The notes beneath the pieces are model-generated. The model was not told the DNA's origin, searched no databases, and was given only the letters and a program-made list of their open reading frames with translations. A stretch of DNA of 64,000 nucleotides, from positions 34,929 to 98,928 of the forward strand of contig NZ_SLXH01000014.1 in NCBI RefSeq assembly GCF_004341365.1, in the 5' to 3' direction. The position numbers and the translations under genes are program-made. The DNA is from Simplicispira metamorpha. Its GTDB lineage: Bacteria > Pseudomonadota > Gammaproteobacteria > Burkholderiales > Burkholderiaceae_C. Below are positions 30,336 through 38,963 of the stretch, piece by piece; the first letter of the stretch is position 1, and every line of letters starts with the position of its first letter.

Positions 30336-30396
30336 AGTGCTCTTTATTTGATAGCTGGTAGCGCCTGCCACCAAAGGGCTGGAGGCTGATTTGACT
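30336..30396 (+). repeat. dispersed palindromic repeat, copy 5 (intergenic)
   Basis: GTGCTCTTTATTTGATAGCT, then GGTAGCGCC and GGGCTGGAGGCTGATTTG. A full-length copy directly after mtnN. Confidence 0.85.
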
Positions 30397-30454
30397 GCGG
30401 AACGCAATGGGCGCGCGGTAAGCGCCAGAGCCACCGTGGAGCACGCTTTGCCGG

Positions 30455-30504
30455 GCCACCGGTGGCGTCCCCCTTTGGGGAGAAGGCGTGCAGCGCCGCA
30501 GGGG
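30455..30504. repeat. REP-like GC-rich inverted repeats at the end of corA
   Basis: GCCACCGGTGGC (30455-30466), then CCCC-TTT-GGGG (30470-30480) and a GGCGTGCAGCGCC palindrome, ending at GGGGGAGCC. It lies immediately after the corA stop codon on the minus strand, so it may stabilise or end that transcript. Only one copy is seen in the window. Confidence 0.4.
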
Positions 30505-30508
30505 GAGC

Positions 30509-31495
30509 CTATTTCAACCAGCCGCGCTTGCGGAAGTACCACATGGGCCCCAGCGCGCTGGCCAGCATCAGCGCCAGCGCATAGGGGTAGCCCCATTTTT
30601 GCGCCAGCTCGGGCATGTACTGGAAGTTCATGCCATAGACGCTGGCAATCAAGGTGGGCGGCAGCAGCGCCACGCTGGCCACCGAGAAAATCTTGATGAT
30701 CTTGTTCTGGTTGATGTTGATGAAGCCCACGGTGGCATCCATCAAGAAGTTGATCTTGTCGAACAGAAAGGCCGTGTGGCTGTCCAGCGACTCGATGTCG
30801 CGCAGAATTTGCCGCGCCTCCTCGAACTGCTCGGCGTTGAGCATCTTGCTGCGCATCATGAAACTGACGGCGCGGCGCGTGTCCATGACGTTGCGCCGGA
30901 TGCGGCCATTCAAGTCTTCCTGGCGGGCGATGGCGCCCAGCACCTCGCCCGCGCGGGCATCGGTCACGTCGCCGGCCAGCACCTGGGTGCTGACTTTTTC
31001 CAGATCGTCGTAAATGCCCTCCAGCGTGTCGGCGGAGTATTCGGCGTCGGCGTCAAACAGCTTGAGCAGCACCTCGCGCGCATCTTCGATCAGGCCCGGC
31101 GCCCGGCGTGCGCGCAGCCGCAGCAGGCGAAACACCGGAATGTCCTCGTCGTGGATGGAGAACAAAACGCCCTTGCTGCGCAGGCTCGGGTTGATGAGGT
31201 TGAGGATGAAGGCCACCCGCACCGAGCGCGGGTTGTCGTGGTCGTCAATCAAGAAGTCGCTGCGGATGTGCAGCTCGCCGTTGTCTTCTTCGTAAAAGCG
31301 GGCCGATTCTTCGATGTCCTCGTCCATCGCATCTTCGGGGATGGACAGGCCGTAGTACTGCGAGACCCAGCGCTTTTCGTCGATGGTGGGCGATTCCAGA
31401 TCGACCCAGATGGGCTGGAATTTGGACAGCTCTTCCAGCGACTCGATTTCTTCCTGAACGAGTCGCCCATGGGCAAGCGTGAAGATGTTGAGCAT
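30509..31495 (-). CDS. corA: magnesium/cobalt transporter CorA
   Basis: A 328-residue divalent-cation channel of the inner membrane. It has a large N-terminal cytosolic domain, the long stalk helix, and two C-terminal membrane helices with the selectivity motif YGMNFQYMPE between them. It ends WYFRKRGWLK, the basic tail of the family. GGAG-like sequence precedes the ATG. It is read from the same strand as the rimI-tsaB group but 197 bases downstream. Confidence 0.96.
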   Translation of the reverse strand: MLNIFTLAHGRLVQEEIESLEELSKFQPIWVDLESPTIDEKRWVSQYYGLSIPEDAMDEDIEESARFYEEDNGELHIRSDFLIDDHDNPRSVRVAFILNLINPSLRSKGVLFSIHDEDIPVFRLLRLRARRAPGLIEDAREVLLKLFDADAEYSADTLEGIYDDLEKVSTQVLAGDVTDARAGEVLGAIARQEDLNGRIRRNVMDTRRAVSFMMRSKMLNAEQFEEARQILRDIESLDSHTAFLFDKINFLMDATVGFININQNKIIKIFSVASVALLPPTLIASVYGMNFQYMPELAQKWGYPYALALMLASALGPMWYFRKRGWLK

Positions 31496-31544
31496 GGCTC
31501 ACTCCCTTGATGTGACGGCCTGTGGCGGGGGGGTAAAACGGGGC

Positions 31545-31586
31545 GCTTTCAGCCCCCCTTGGCGCACTGGCTCGGGAGCTGAAAGC
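31545..31586 (-). promoter_or_regulatory. long hairpin in the corA leader
   Basis: Arms GCTTTCAGCTCCC and GGGGGGCTGAAAGC on the minus strand (about 13 pairs, one mismatch) with a 15-base loop, about 50 bases before the corA start. A GCCCCGTTTT follows rather than a clean T-run. Either the terminator of the upstream rimI operon or a leader controlling corA. Confidence 0.5.
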
Positions 31587-31692
31587 TACCGACTGGGGTA
31601 GGTTTCCAAGGTTTGTCTCCACACAAAACGTGAACCCGGAATTATCGCATTCGCGTGTGACAGGGCTGTGGCGCTGCCGGGCTTTTGGGGGG

Positions 31693-32580
31693 TCAGGGCG
31701 TGGGCGTGGCCTGCGCCAGGGCGCGGGCGCGGCACAGGTCGGCCCAGGCGGCGGCTTTGGCCTGCGGTGCGCGCAGCAGGTAGGGCGCGTCGTAGGTGAC
31801 GATGGCGGGCACCCCGGCCACGCTGTGGGGCTGGGCGCGCAGCCGCCCCAGCGGGTCGCTGCGCCCCAGGGCGGCGCGCGCGGCCAGCCGCCCCATGACC
31901 AGCACCACGCTGGGCTGCACGTGGGCAATGGCCGCGCTCAGGGCCTGTGCGCTGGGCGCTGCCGCCGGTGCGTCCGGTGCCTGGGGGGCCACGGTGCTGA
32001 GGAAAACGCGCGGGTGCTGGTGCAGTCGCAGGGCGCGCAGCATGTTGTGCAGCAGCAGACCGGCATCGCCTGCCAGCGGGTCGGCACCCTCCTGGCCCTC
32101 GGTGACGATGAGCCAAGTGCTGGCGTCTGCCCCCGGCCCGGGCGGGGTGGGGGCGGCGCTGGCGTGGGCGGCATCGGCACCGTGGGCCGGGGCGTACAGG
32201 GCTTGCGGCGCGTGCAGCACCAGCGCGGCGCCGGGTGGGGCTGCTGTGGGCGCTGGTGCAGCGGGGATGGCCGGGCGGGGTGGGGCGGCGGCAGATGGGG
32301 CAGCGGGTGTGGTTGGCGCTGCCGGGGCCGCGCTGGCCTGCGGCGGCGGCAGGGCGTTGGCGGGCGGTGCCGCTGGTGCGTGGTGTGCCGGTGCGGCCTG
32401 GGGGGCGTGGCTTGGCGCGCTGTGCGGCGCAGTGCGTGTTGTGCCGGTGCCTGCCACGCGCTCGGTGGTGGGGGCGGGCGGGGCATCGGCAGGGGCTGCG
32501 ACGGCTTCGTCCGGCCACCAGACGCGCACGCCCATCTCTTGCAACATCGCCCGCTGGCGTGCGTCCAGGTGCAGGCTCAT
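31693..32580 (-). CDS. degenerate uracil-DNA-glycosylase-like protein
   Basis: A 295-residue protein. After a Pro/Ala-rich low-complexity N-terminal half (about residues 25-120), the C-terminal half follows the family 4/5 UDG layout. However, motif 1 reads TEGQEGADPLAGDAGLLL, and the motif normally containing His-Pro (HPAYLL) reads DAPYLL. Only one Cys is seen, so no [4Fe-4S] cluster is possible. VVLVMGRLAARAALG matches the central strand. Likely a glycosylase fold without normal activity. The stop of rimI overlaps its start region, giving a tsaB-rimI-this gene operon. Confidence 0.7.
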   Translation of the reverse strand: MSLHLDARQRAMLQEMGVRVWWPDEAVAAPADAPPAPTTERVAGTGTTRTAPHSAPSHAPQAAPAHHAPAAPPANALPPPQASAAPAAPTTPAAPSAAAPPRPAIPAAPAPTAAPPGAALVLHAPQALYAPAHGADAAHASAAPTPPGPGADASTWLIVTEGQEGADPLAGDAGLLLHNMLRALRLHQHPRVFLSTVAPQAPDAPAAAPSAQALSAAIAHVQPSVVLVMGRLAARAALGRSDPLGRLRAQPHSVAGVPAIVTYDAPYLLRAPQAKAAAWADLCRARALAQATPTP

Positions 32581-33062
32581 AGGGCGGCACTCATGACGAT
32601 GGCGTCCTCGCGCTCGTTGCCCACACCGGGGTAGTAGCGCTTGCGTTCGCCCACGCGCCGGAAACCGTATTGCTCATACACATGGCGCGCGCGCAGGTTG
32701 CTCACACGCACTTCCAGCCACAGCCACTGCGCGCCACAACCGCGCGCCCACAGCGCCAGCGCGTCCAGCAGCACCCGTGCCCAGCCCTGTTGCTGAAAAT
32801 CAGGCGATACGGTGAGGTTGAGCAAATGTGCCTCGTCCACGCCGGGCATGGCGACAAAGTAGCCCAGCAATTGCTCGGCCCCCAGCAGCAACTGGATTTG
32901 GTAGCCGCTGGCCAGGGCGTCCGTGAAGTTGCCCAGCGTCCAGGGGTGCGAGTAGGCGCGCCGCTCTATGGCCAGCAGGTCGTCCAGCCGGTCCAGTGTC
33001 AGCGGCTCCAGGCGCACTTCAGGGGCGCCAGCGGTGGGGCAGGGGGTGGGGATGGCGCTCAT
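32577..33062 (-). CDS. rimI: ribosomal-protein-S18-alanine N-acetyltransferase RimI
   Basis: A 161-residue GNAT acetyltransferase that modifies the N-terminal Ala of S18. The acetyl-CoA loop region LLNLTVSPDFQQQGWARVLL and WLEVRVSNLRARHVYEQYGF are clear. The chosen start at 33062 overlaps the tsaB stop (ATGA); the longer frame to 33359 runs antiparallel through tsaB. RimI next to TsaB is a very common arrangement. Confidence 0.93.
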   Translation of the reverse strand: MSAIPTPCPTAGAPEVRLEPLTLDRLDDLLAIERRAYSHPWTLGNFTDALASGYQIQLLLGAEQLLGYFVAMPGVDEAHLLNLTVSPDFQQQGWARVLLDALALWARGCGAQWLWLEVRVSNLRARHVYEQYGFRRVGERKRYYPGVGNEREDAIVMSAAL

Positions 33063-33802
33063 GGGTGCAGCGGTTGCGCCGCTGTGGGCGGCAGGGGCGG
33101 GGCGGTGTGCGCGGCCCGTTCGGCAGCGCGCTCGGCGGTGGTTTTGGCGACCTTGTCGCGCACGTAGCGCGGCAGCGCCTCGGCGGCGGGCACGGCCAGC
33201 CCGGCAGCGATCAGGCCCGGTGCCAGCCGCAGCAGGGCCGTGGCGGTGGGCAGGGCGTGCCGGTGCAGCGCCCCTGGTGCCAGCCGTGGGCCGTACACGG
33301 CGTGGGCATTGCCCGCCACGGCCCAGCCCGCAGGCACCTGTACGGCCTCGGGGGCGCACAGGCCAAAGTCATCGTCGCCTTGCCAGATGCCGTCGTGCCA
33401 TTGGTAGCGGGCGCTGTAGACCTCGTCCATGCGCGCGTCCAGCGTGGCCAGCACCTGGGTGCAGCCGTGCTGGTGGCGCGCTTCTTCGGCCACGGCGGCC
33501 AGGGTGTCGATGGGCAGCACCGCAATGGCCCGCCCGCTGTGGGCGCCAAAGGCCATGCCCTGGGCCACCGCGCAGGCGGTGCGCAATCCGGTAAACGACC
33601 CCGGCCCGCGTCCGAAGGCGATGGCATCGAGCTGGGCAAAGTCCAGCCCCGCCTCGGCCAGCAGGCGCAGCGCGGTCGGAATCAGCGTGGCCGAGGCCTG
33701 CGCCCCGCCGGGGCCGCTGTGTGCCCACACGGTGTCGGCATCGCCACGCGCTACGGCGATCGAAAGGGTGTCGGTACTGGTGTCAAAAGCAAGCAAATTC
33801 AT
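33059..33802 (-). CDS. tsaB: tRNA t6A synthesis protein TsaB
   Basis: A 247-residue scaffold/regulatory partner of TsaD in the threonylcarbamoyl transfer to adenosine 37 of tRNA. It has the ASKHA-type start NLLAFDTSTDTLSIAV and GRGPGSFTGLRTACAVAQGM. Sua5, which makes the threonylcarbamoyl-AMP, is encoded 5 kb away in this window; TsaD and TsaE are not here. Confidence 0.95.
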   Translation of the reverse strand: MNLLAFDTSTDTLSIAVARGDADTVWAHSGPGGAQASATLIPTALRLLAEAGLDFAQLDAIAFGRGPGSFTGLRTACAVAQGMAFGAHSGRAIAVLPIDTLAAVAEEARHQHGCTQVLATLDARMDEVYSARYQWHDGIWQGDDDFGLCAPEAVQVPAGWAVAGNAHAVYGPRLAPGALHRHALPTATALLRLAPGLIAAGLAVPAAEALPRYVRDKVAKTTAERAAERAAHTAPPLPPTAAQPLHP

Positions 33803-33817
33803 GGTGCAGTGCGCTCT

Positions 33818-34816
33818 TTAGGCGTTGGTCTGGCCGCTGGCGGCGGTGGGCGTGGGCGGCGTGGTGCTGCGGCGGCTGCCCAGCACGCCAAAAAAGATGC
33901 CCAGGGTCACCAGCAGCAGGCCCGCGCCCAAATTCCAGTGCAGCGGCTCGCCCAGCAGCCACACTGCGCCGATGGCCGACAGGCCGGGCACCAGCGCAGT
34001 GATCATGGTCGAGCGCACGGGGCCATAGTGCTGGATCATGCGCGTGAAGGTGATGCCCGAGATGACCACCGAGCCCACGCCCTGGAACACCATCTGGAAC
34101 AAGATTTCGCTCCAGGGCGCCTGAGCGAGCTGGCTGCCCGCCAGCTGCAACGCGGCCAGCAGCGCATACATGGGCACATACACCGTGCAAGCCAGCGCGG
34201 TGATGGCGATGGTGGCATGCACGGCACCCACGCCGTGGCGCCGCGCCAGCACGCTGTAGGTGGCCCAGCAGCTGGCCGCGCCCATGAAGAGCAGATCGCC
34301 CTTCCAGACATCGCCGCCGTCAAACGCTGCCAGCAGGCTGCGCCCGCCCACCAGCACATCGCCCGCCACGATCAGCGCCAGCCCGGTGGCGCGCGCGGGC
34401 GTGATGCGCTCGGCCAGCAGCAGGGCGGCCAGCAGCGCTGTCCACAGCGGCAGGCTGCCCGGCATCAGCACCGAGGCGTGGGTGGCCGGGGCGTAAAAAA
34501 AGCCCGAATACGCCAGCAAGGCATAGACCACGCCGCCAAACAGGCCCAGCTGCACCGTGGTGCGCAGCGGCAGCGGCGACAGCCCCGCCAGGCTGGATGT
34601 GGCCACCGTGCCCGCCGGTGCGGCGGTGCGGTGGCGCACGATCCACCAGCCCCAGGGCAGCAGCACCAGGCTGGCACCCACGATGCGCAAAAAAGCGATA
34701 TCGAAGGGCGTCAGCGTGCGCTGGGCCGATGCCCGGGCAATGACGATAAAAGCAGTCCAGATGGTGACGGTGACCAGGGCCGCAACAAGGCCCTGGGCCC
34801 GGGGAGAAAAACGCAT
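33818..34816 (-). CDS. EamA-family (DMT) transporter
   Basis: A 332-residue inner-membrane protein with about ten hydrophobic helices in two EamA repeats, of the metabolite-exporter type. The ATG at 34816 starts the hydrophobic pattern (VAALVTVTIWTAFIVIARAS); upstream codons run through the dacB promoter region. Substrate unknown. It is 15 bases upstream of tsaB and diverges from dacB. Confidence 0.85.
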   Translation of the reverse strand: MRFSPRAQGLVAALVTVTIWTAFIVIARASAQRTLTPFDIAFLRIVGASLVLLPWGWWIVRHRTAAPAGTVATSSLAGLSPLPLRTTVQLGLFGGVVYALLAYSGFFYAPATHASVLMPGSLPLWTALLAALLLAERITPARATGLALIVAGDVLVGGRSLLAAFDGGDVWKGDLLFMGAASCWATYSVLARRHGVGAVHATIAITALACTVYVPMYALLAALQLAGSQLAQAPWSEILFQMVFQGVGSVVISGITFTRMIQHYGPVRSTMITALVPGLSAIGAVWLLGEPLHWNLGAGLLLVTLGIFFGVLGSRRSTTPPTPTAASGQTNA

Positions 34817-34894
34817 GGCCGCGATTATCCGCGCGCCTTGCCAGACTGCAGCGGGCCGGGGTTTGTGCGGCGGGCGCGCTCTACACTCGCCGCC

Positions 34895-36469
34895 ATGTGC
34901 TCTTCTTTGTGTTCTTTGCCAGCGGCCTTGCCCCGCTGGCGCGCCCTGCTGTGGGGCGCTGCCGCTGTGTGCGCGCTGCCCGCTGCGCTGGCGCAAACCC
35001 CGCGCTCGCCCACCGTGCCCGCCACTGCGCCGCTGGCGGCATCGCCTGCTGCCAAGGCCTTGTCGGCCCCGGCCTCTGCACTGGCGCTTGCGCCCGTAGC
35101 CACGCCTTCAGGCGCCGCCACGCGCGCGCTGCCCCCCGCCGTGCAGGCCGCGCTGGCACGGGCGCAGTTGCCGCTGGATGCGCTGTCGGTGCTGGTGGTC
35201 GATGCCCAAGGTGGCGCCGCCCCGCGCCTGGCCCACCGCGTCCAGGTGCCCATGAACCCGGCCTCGGTGATGAAGCTGGTCACCACCTTTGCCGCGCTGG
35301 ACGTGCTGGGGCCCGCCTATGTCTGGAACACGCCGGTCTATATCGACGGCACCGTGCAGGACGGCAGCCTGCGCGGCAACGTGTATGTGCGCGGCCAGGG
35401 CGACCCCAAGCTGGTCATGGAGCGCCTGTGGCTGCTGCTGCGGCGCCTGCAAGGCCAGGGCATCCAGGTGATCGTGGGCGACATCGTGCTCGACCGCAGC
35501 GCCTTTGCCCTGCCCGCCCACGACCCGGCGCAGTTCGACGGCGAGCCCCTGCGCCCCTACAACGCCGCCCCCGATGCCCTGCTGCTGAACTTCAAGGCCG
35601 TGGCCATGGGTTTTGTGCCCGATGCCCAGGCGGGCACGGCGCGCGTGCAGTTCGATCCGCCCCTGGCCGGGGTGCAGACGCAAACGCGCGTGCCGCTGGC
35701 GCCGCCGGGCACGGCCTGCGGTGACTGGCGCGCCAGCCTGCGCGCCGAACTGGCCGACCCCGCGCGCCTGGCCTTTTTGGGCGCGTACCCGGCCTCCTGT
35801 GGCGAACGCAGCTGGGCCGTGGCCTATGCCGACCCCGGCGCCTACGCGGCGCGCACCATCGAGGGCCTGTGGCGCGAGCTGGGCGGCAAGCTCACCGGCA
35901 GCGTGCGCTATGGGCCGGTGCCCGCCGCCTTGCAACCGGCCTTCAGCATGGCCTCGCCGCCGCTGGCCGAGGTGGTGCGCGACATCAACAAATACAGCAA
36001 CAACGTCATGGCGCAGCAGCTGTTTCTGACACTGGCGCTGAACGCCCACGGCACCGCCACACCCGAGGGCGCGCGCCAGGTGTTGCAGCAGTGGTGGCGC
36101 ACGCGCTTTGGCGATGCCGATATGCCCGTGGCCGACAACGGCGCGGGCCTGAGCCGCGAGGCCCGCATCAGCGCCCAGTCCCTGGGGGGCATGCTGCAAG
36201 CGGCCTGGGCCGCGCCAGTGATGCCCGAGCTGCTGGCATCGCTGCCCATTGCCGGTGTCGATGGCACGCTGCGGCGCAGCCAGAGCCGCGCCGCAGGCAG
36301 CGCCCACCTCAAAACCGGCAGCCTGCGCGATGTGTCGGCGCTGGCGGGCTATGTGCATGGCGCCAGCGGGCGCCGCTACGTGCTGGTGGCCATGGCCAAC
36401 CACGCCAATGCGCTGGCCGCCCGCCCCGCCTGGGACGCCCTGGTGGACTGGGCCGCGCGCGACCAGTGA
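34895..36469 (+). CDS. dacB: D-alanyl-D-alanine carboxypeptidase/endopeptidase (PBP4 family)
   Basis: A 524-residue periplasmic enzyme trimming peptidoglycan cross-links. A signal peptide (WRALLWGAAAVCALPAALAQ) is followed by a Pro/Ala-rich linker. The class C PBP motifs are intact: SVMK (Ser124-Lys127), SNN (Ser368-Asn370) and KTG (473-475). The large insertion between SxxK and SxN is typical of PBP4. The start at 34895 is the first ATG giving a signal peptide; the frame happens to stay open far upstream, antisense to other genes. Confidence 0.95.
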   Translation: MCSSLCSLPAALPRWRALLWGAAAVCALPAALAQTPRSPTVPATAPLAASPAAKALSAPASALALAPVATPSGAATRALPPAVQAALARAQLPLDALSVLVVDAQGGAAPRLAHRVQVPMNPASVMKLVTTFAALDVLGPAYVWNTPVYIDGTVQDGSLRGNVYVRGQGDPKLVMERLWLLLRRLQGQGIQVIVGDIVLDRSAFALPAHDPAQFDGEPLRPYNAAPDALLLNFKAVAMGFVPDAQAGTARVQFDPPLAGVQTQTRVPLAPPGTACGDWRASLRAELADPARLAFLGAYPASCGERSWAVAYADPGAYAARTIEGLWRELGGKLTGSVRYGPVPAALQPAFSMASPPLAEVVRDINKYSNNVMAQQLFLTLALNAHGTATPEGARQVLQQWWRTRFGDADMPVADNGAGLSREARISAQSLGGMLQAAWAAPVMPELLASLPIAGVDGTLRRSQSRAAGSAHLKTGSLRDVSALAGYVHGASGRRYVLVAMANHANALAARPAWDALVDWAARDQ

Positions 36470-36518
36470 GGCACAGCGCCCCCCGTGCCCACCCGTTTCA
36501 GTGGCTGATAATGGGGTT

Positions 36519-36571
36519 AAATTGGCCTCCAAGCCTTGCTGGGTGTGCGCAAGCAGCTATCAATTTTGTAT
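36519..36571 (-). repeat. dispersed palindromic repeat, copy 6 (intergenic)
   Basis: AAATTGGCCTCCAAGCCTTG, then CGCAAGCAGCTATCAATTTTG, in reverse orientation between dacB and the GDSL lipoprotein gene. The rest of this 245-base gap shows no gene. Confidence 0.85.
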
Positions 36572-36714
36572 TCGTTCGGCCTGCCCTTGCCGCATGGCTG
36601 GTCTTGGCCTACCGCTGGCATTGCCCACTGGTCAGCGGTGGCGGGGCCGGTTAAGATTTTTTCTGGCCCCTGTGCCGTCCGGCACTTTCTTCATCCACAC
36701 CCAGGATTTATCCC

Positions 36715-37872
36715 ATGACCAAACCCTTTCCCCTCGCACGCTGGGCCTTGCCCGTGCTGGCCGCTGCCGCCCTGGCCGCCTGCGGCGGTAGCGACGAGCC
36801 GCGCTACACCAGCATGGTGAACTTTGGCGACAGCCTCAGCGATGTGGGCAGCTACCGCGTTGGCAGCGTGGCCGCGCTGGGGGGCGGCAAGTTCACCGTC
36901 AACGGCCCCAACGGCCTGAACTGGACAGAGCACTTGGCGCAGCGCCTGGAGGTGGCCGCCCCTTGTGCCGCGCAAACCGGGTTGCTGCCCAACGTGCCCG
37001 GCCTGGTCGGCGCACCCGTCACCAGCGTGGGTGGTTGCCAGAACTACGCCCAGGGCGGTGCCCGCGTCACCAGCCCGGTGGGGCCGCACAGCGTGGCGTT
37101 GCAGAACGCACCGTTCTTTCGCGCCACCATCGGCATGACCGCCACGCCAGTGCAGACGCAAATTACCACCCACCTGTCGCGCACGGGCGGCAGCTTCAGC
37201 GGCACTGAGCTGGTCACGGTGATGGCGGGCGCCAACGATTTGTTCATGAACCTCAATGCCGTGGCAGCCGCCGCGCAAGGTGGCAACGCTGCCGTGGGCG
37301 CCGCCCTGGCCGCCGGTTGGAGTGAGGCTGCCCAGACCGCCGTGGCCGCCGGGGGCGCGGGCGCCGTGGATGCCGCCGCCGCTGCCGCCGTGCAGAACAT
37401 GGCGCAGGCAGGCGCTGCCCTGGCCACCCTGGTGCGCCAGCAGGTGCTGGCCAAGGGCGCCGGTCAGGTGCTGGTGGCCAACGTACCCGATGTGGGCAAC
37501 ACACCGCTGGCCCTGGAGCGCGATGCCGCCACGCGCCAGCTCATCACCACCCTGGCCGTCACCTTCAACACCCAGTTGCAGACCGGGCTGCAAGGCGCCT
37601 CCGTGGTCTGGGCCGATGTGTTTGCCCGGGGCCGCGAGCAAGTGGCTGCACCCGCCCGTTTTGGCCTGACCAACATCACCGGCATGGCGTGCAGCACCGA
37701 CGTGGCGCTCAACCCGCTGGGCGGCAGCTCTTTGGCCTGCACCCAGCGCAGCACCACCGCCGCCGACACCGACGGCTACCTGTATGCCGATGACGTACAC
37801 CCCACCCCCCGGGGCAACCGCCTGATTGCCGATTACGTGATCGAGCGCCTGGACAGCGCAGGCGCGCTCTGA
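36715..37872 (+). CDS. GDSL-family esterase/lipase lipoprotein, catalytically complete
   Basis: A 385-residue predicted lipoprotein with lipobox LAAC (Cys23). The SGNH blocks are all present: FGDSLSD (Ser40), a block-II Gly in NYAQGGA, AGANDLF (Asn) and DDVHPT (Asp359, His362). A hydrophobic Ala-rich insertion lies around residues 180-225. Probably an outer-membrane esterase. It converges with a second GDSL-fold lipoprotein that has lost these residues, and a bidirectional terminator separates them. Confidence 0.88.
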   Translation: MTKPFPLARWALPVLAAAALAACGGSDEPRYTSMVNFGDSLSDVGSYRVGSVAALGGGKFTVNGPNGLNWTEHLAQRLEVAAPCAAQTGLLPNVPGLVGAPVTSVGGCQNYAQGGARVTSPVGPHSVALQNAPFFRATIGMTATPVQTQITTHLSRTGGSFSGTELVTVMAGANDLFMNLNAVAAAAQGGNAAVGAALAAGWSEAAQTAVAAGGAGAVDAAAAAAVQNMAQAGAALATLVRQQVLAKGAGQVLVANVPDVGNTPLALERDAATRQLITTLAVTFNTQLQTGLQGASVVWADVFARGREQVAAPARFGLTNITGMACSTDVALNPLGGSSLACTQRSTTAADTDGYLYADDVHPTPRGNRLIADYVIERLDSAGAL

Positions 37873-37904
37873 GCTTTACCGCCGCCGTGACCGGCGGCTG
37901 AACG

Positions 37905-37936
37905 CAAAAAAGGACGTGGGGTACACGTCCTTTTTT
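37905..37936. terminator. bidirectional rho-independent terminator
   Basis: A7-GGACGTG-GGGTA-CACGTCC-T6, between two convergent genes. It works in both directions by design. Confidence 0.95.
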
Positions 37937-37953
37937 GTGGGCGGCGCGCGTGC

Positions 37954-38898
37954 TTACCAGCGTGCGCGCAGCTTGTCGTAGGCGTAGGTGCCCAGCTGGC
38001 GGTGGGCCGAGGGCGTCAGGTACACCGCATCGGCAAACACGTAGCGGTCTGCGTCGGCGCCTGGCAGCAAAGTGGCCGAGGTACACAGGGCCGAATTGAC
38101 CTGCCCCTGCCCGATGCCAATGCCGTTGCCCGCGTCCACCGAGGTACACACCGGCGTGGTTGCGTTGTTGAACGAGAACGACGAGGGTGTCGACTCGTAC
38201 AGGTTCACGTAATAGGCCGCATCCACGTACAGCACATGCTGGCTCAGGTCGTTGAGGGCCACCAGCAGGGCTTCATTGAAGCGGCTGCTGGCCTGGCTGA
38301 GCAAAGCCTCCTGGCCGATGGACTTGGCCCAGGGCGTTTTGCCCAGGTCGTAGGTGCCCGTGACGGCGATGTGCGAGGCACCTGCCGCCACCAGCCGGCG
38401 CACCTGCGCGGCCAGTGCCTGGCCGTTCAGGCGGGCGTTGGCCACAAACTGGTCGGGCGTCTGGGTGCCAGCGCGCACGGCAGCCATGCCGACAATCAGG
38501 TCGCTGATGCCGCCGTTGAGCAGCAGCAGATCGTTGGGCTTGGGCGTGCCCATGGCCAGAAACCGGTCGACCTGCTCGGTGATGGTGGGGGTTGTTGCAT
38601 TGCCCGCAGCATCAGGGTGCTGGGCAATGCGCGTGTTGCCCTCGGCAAAGCTGACCAGGCCGCCGGTGGCAGAGCCGCTTTTTTGGTAGTGGTCCAGCAA
38701 CTGCAGCGTCCAGTTGTTGACAGTGCCGTTGTTGACGGTGTAGCGCTGCTCGCGCACAAAGCTGTAGCCATCGCCAAAGGTGATCAGCTGCTCGGGCTTG
38801 AGGGCCGACTCGATGCTGCTGGAGCCGCAGGCCGCCAGCAGTGCGGCCGACGCACATGCGGCGACCAGGGCGGTGCGGCGCATCCAATTTGCTGCCAT
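37954..38898 (-). CDS. GDSL-fold lipoprotein lacking catalytic residues
   Basis: A 314-residue predicted lipoprotein with lipobox LAAC (Cys24) and a good GGAG site before the ATG. The fold landmarks are kept but the catalytic residues are not. Block I reads FGDGYS (Gly44 in place of Ser), block III reads NGGISDL (Ser for the usual Asn), and block V reads DAVYLTP (Tyr293 in place of His; Asp290 kept). It was probably derived by duplication from an active GDSL lipoprotein like its convergent neighbour. A binding or structural role is inferred. Confidence 0.82.
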   Translation of the reverse strand: MAANWMRRTALVAACASAALLAACGSSSIESALKPEQLITFGDGYSFVREQRYTVNNGTVNNWTLQLLDHYQKSGSATGGLVSFAEGNTRIAQHPDAAGNATTPTITEQVDRFLAMGTPKPNDLLLLNGGISDLIVGMAAVRAGTQTPDQFVANARLNGQALAAQVRRLVAAGASHIAVTGTYDLGKTPWAKSIGQEALLSQASSRFNEALLVALNDLSQHVLYVDAAYYVNLYESTPSSFSFNNATTPVCTSVDAGNGIGIGQGQVNSALCTSATLLPGADADRYVFADAVYLTPSAHRQLGTYAYDKLRARW

Positions 38899-38963
38899 GT
38901 TGTGTTCTCCGGTGTTGTGGGGGGTCAGTTTAACGAGGCGGGTGTGGCGATGGCGGGCGCTGC

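Noticed and set aside
32996..34894. An upstream in-frame extension of dacB through tsaB and the EamA gene
   Set aside because: The true start with signal peptide is at 34895; the extension is antisense to two real genes.
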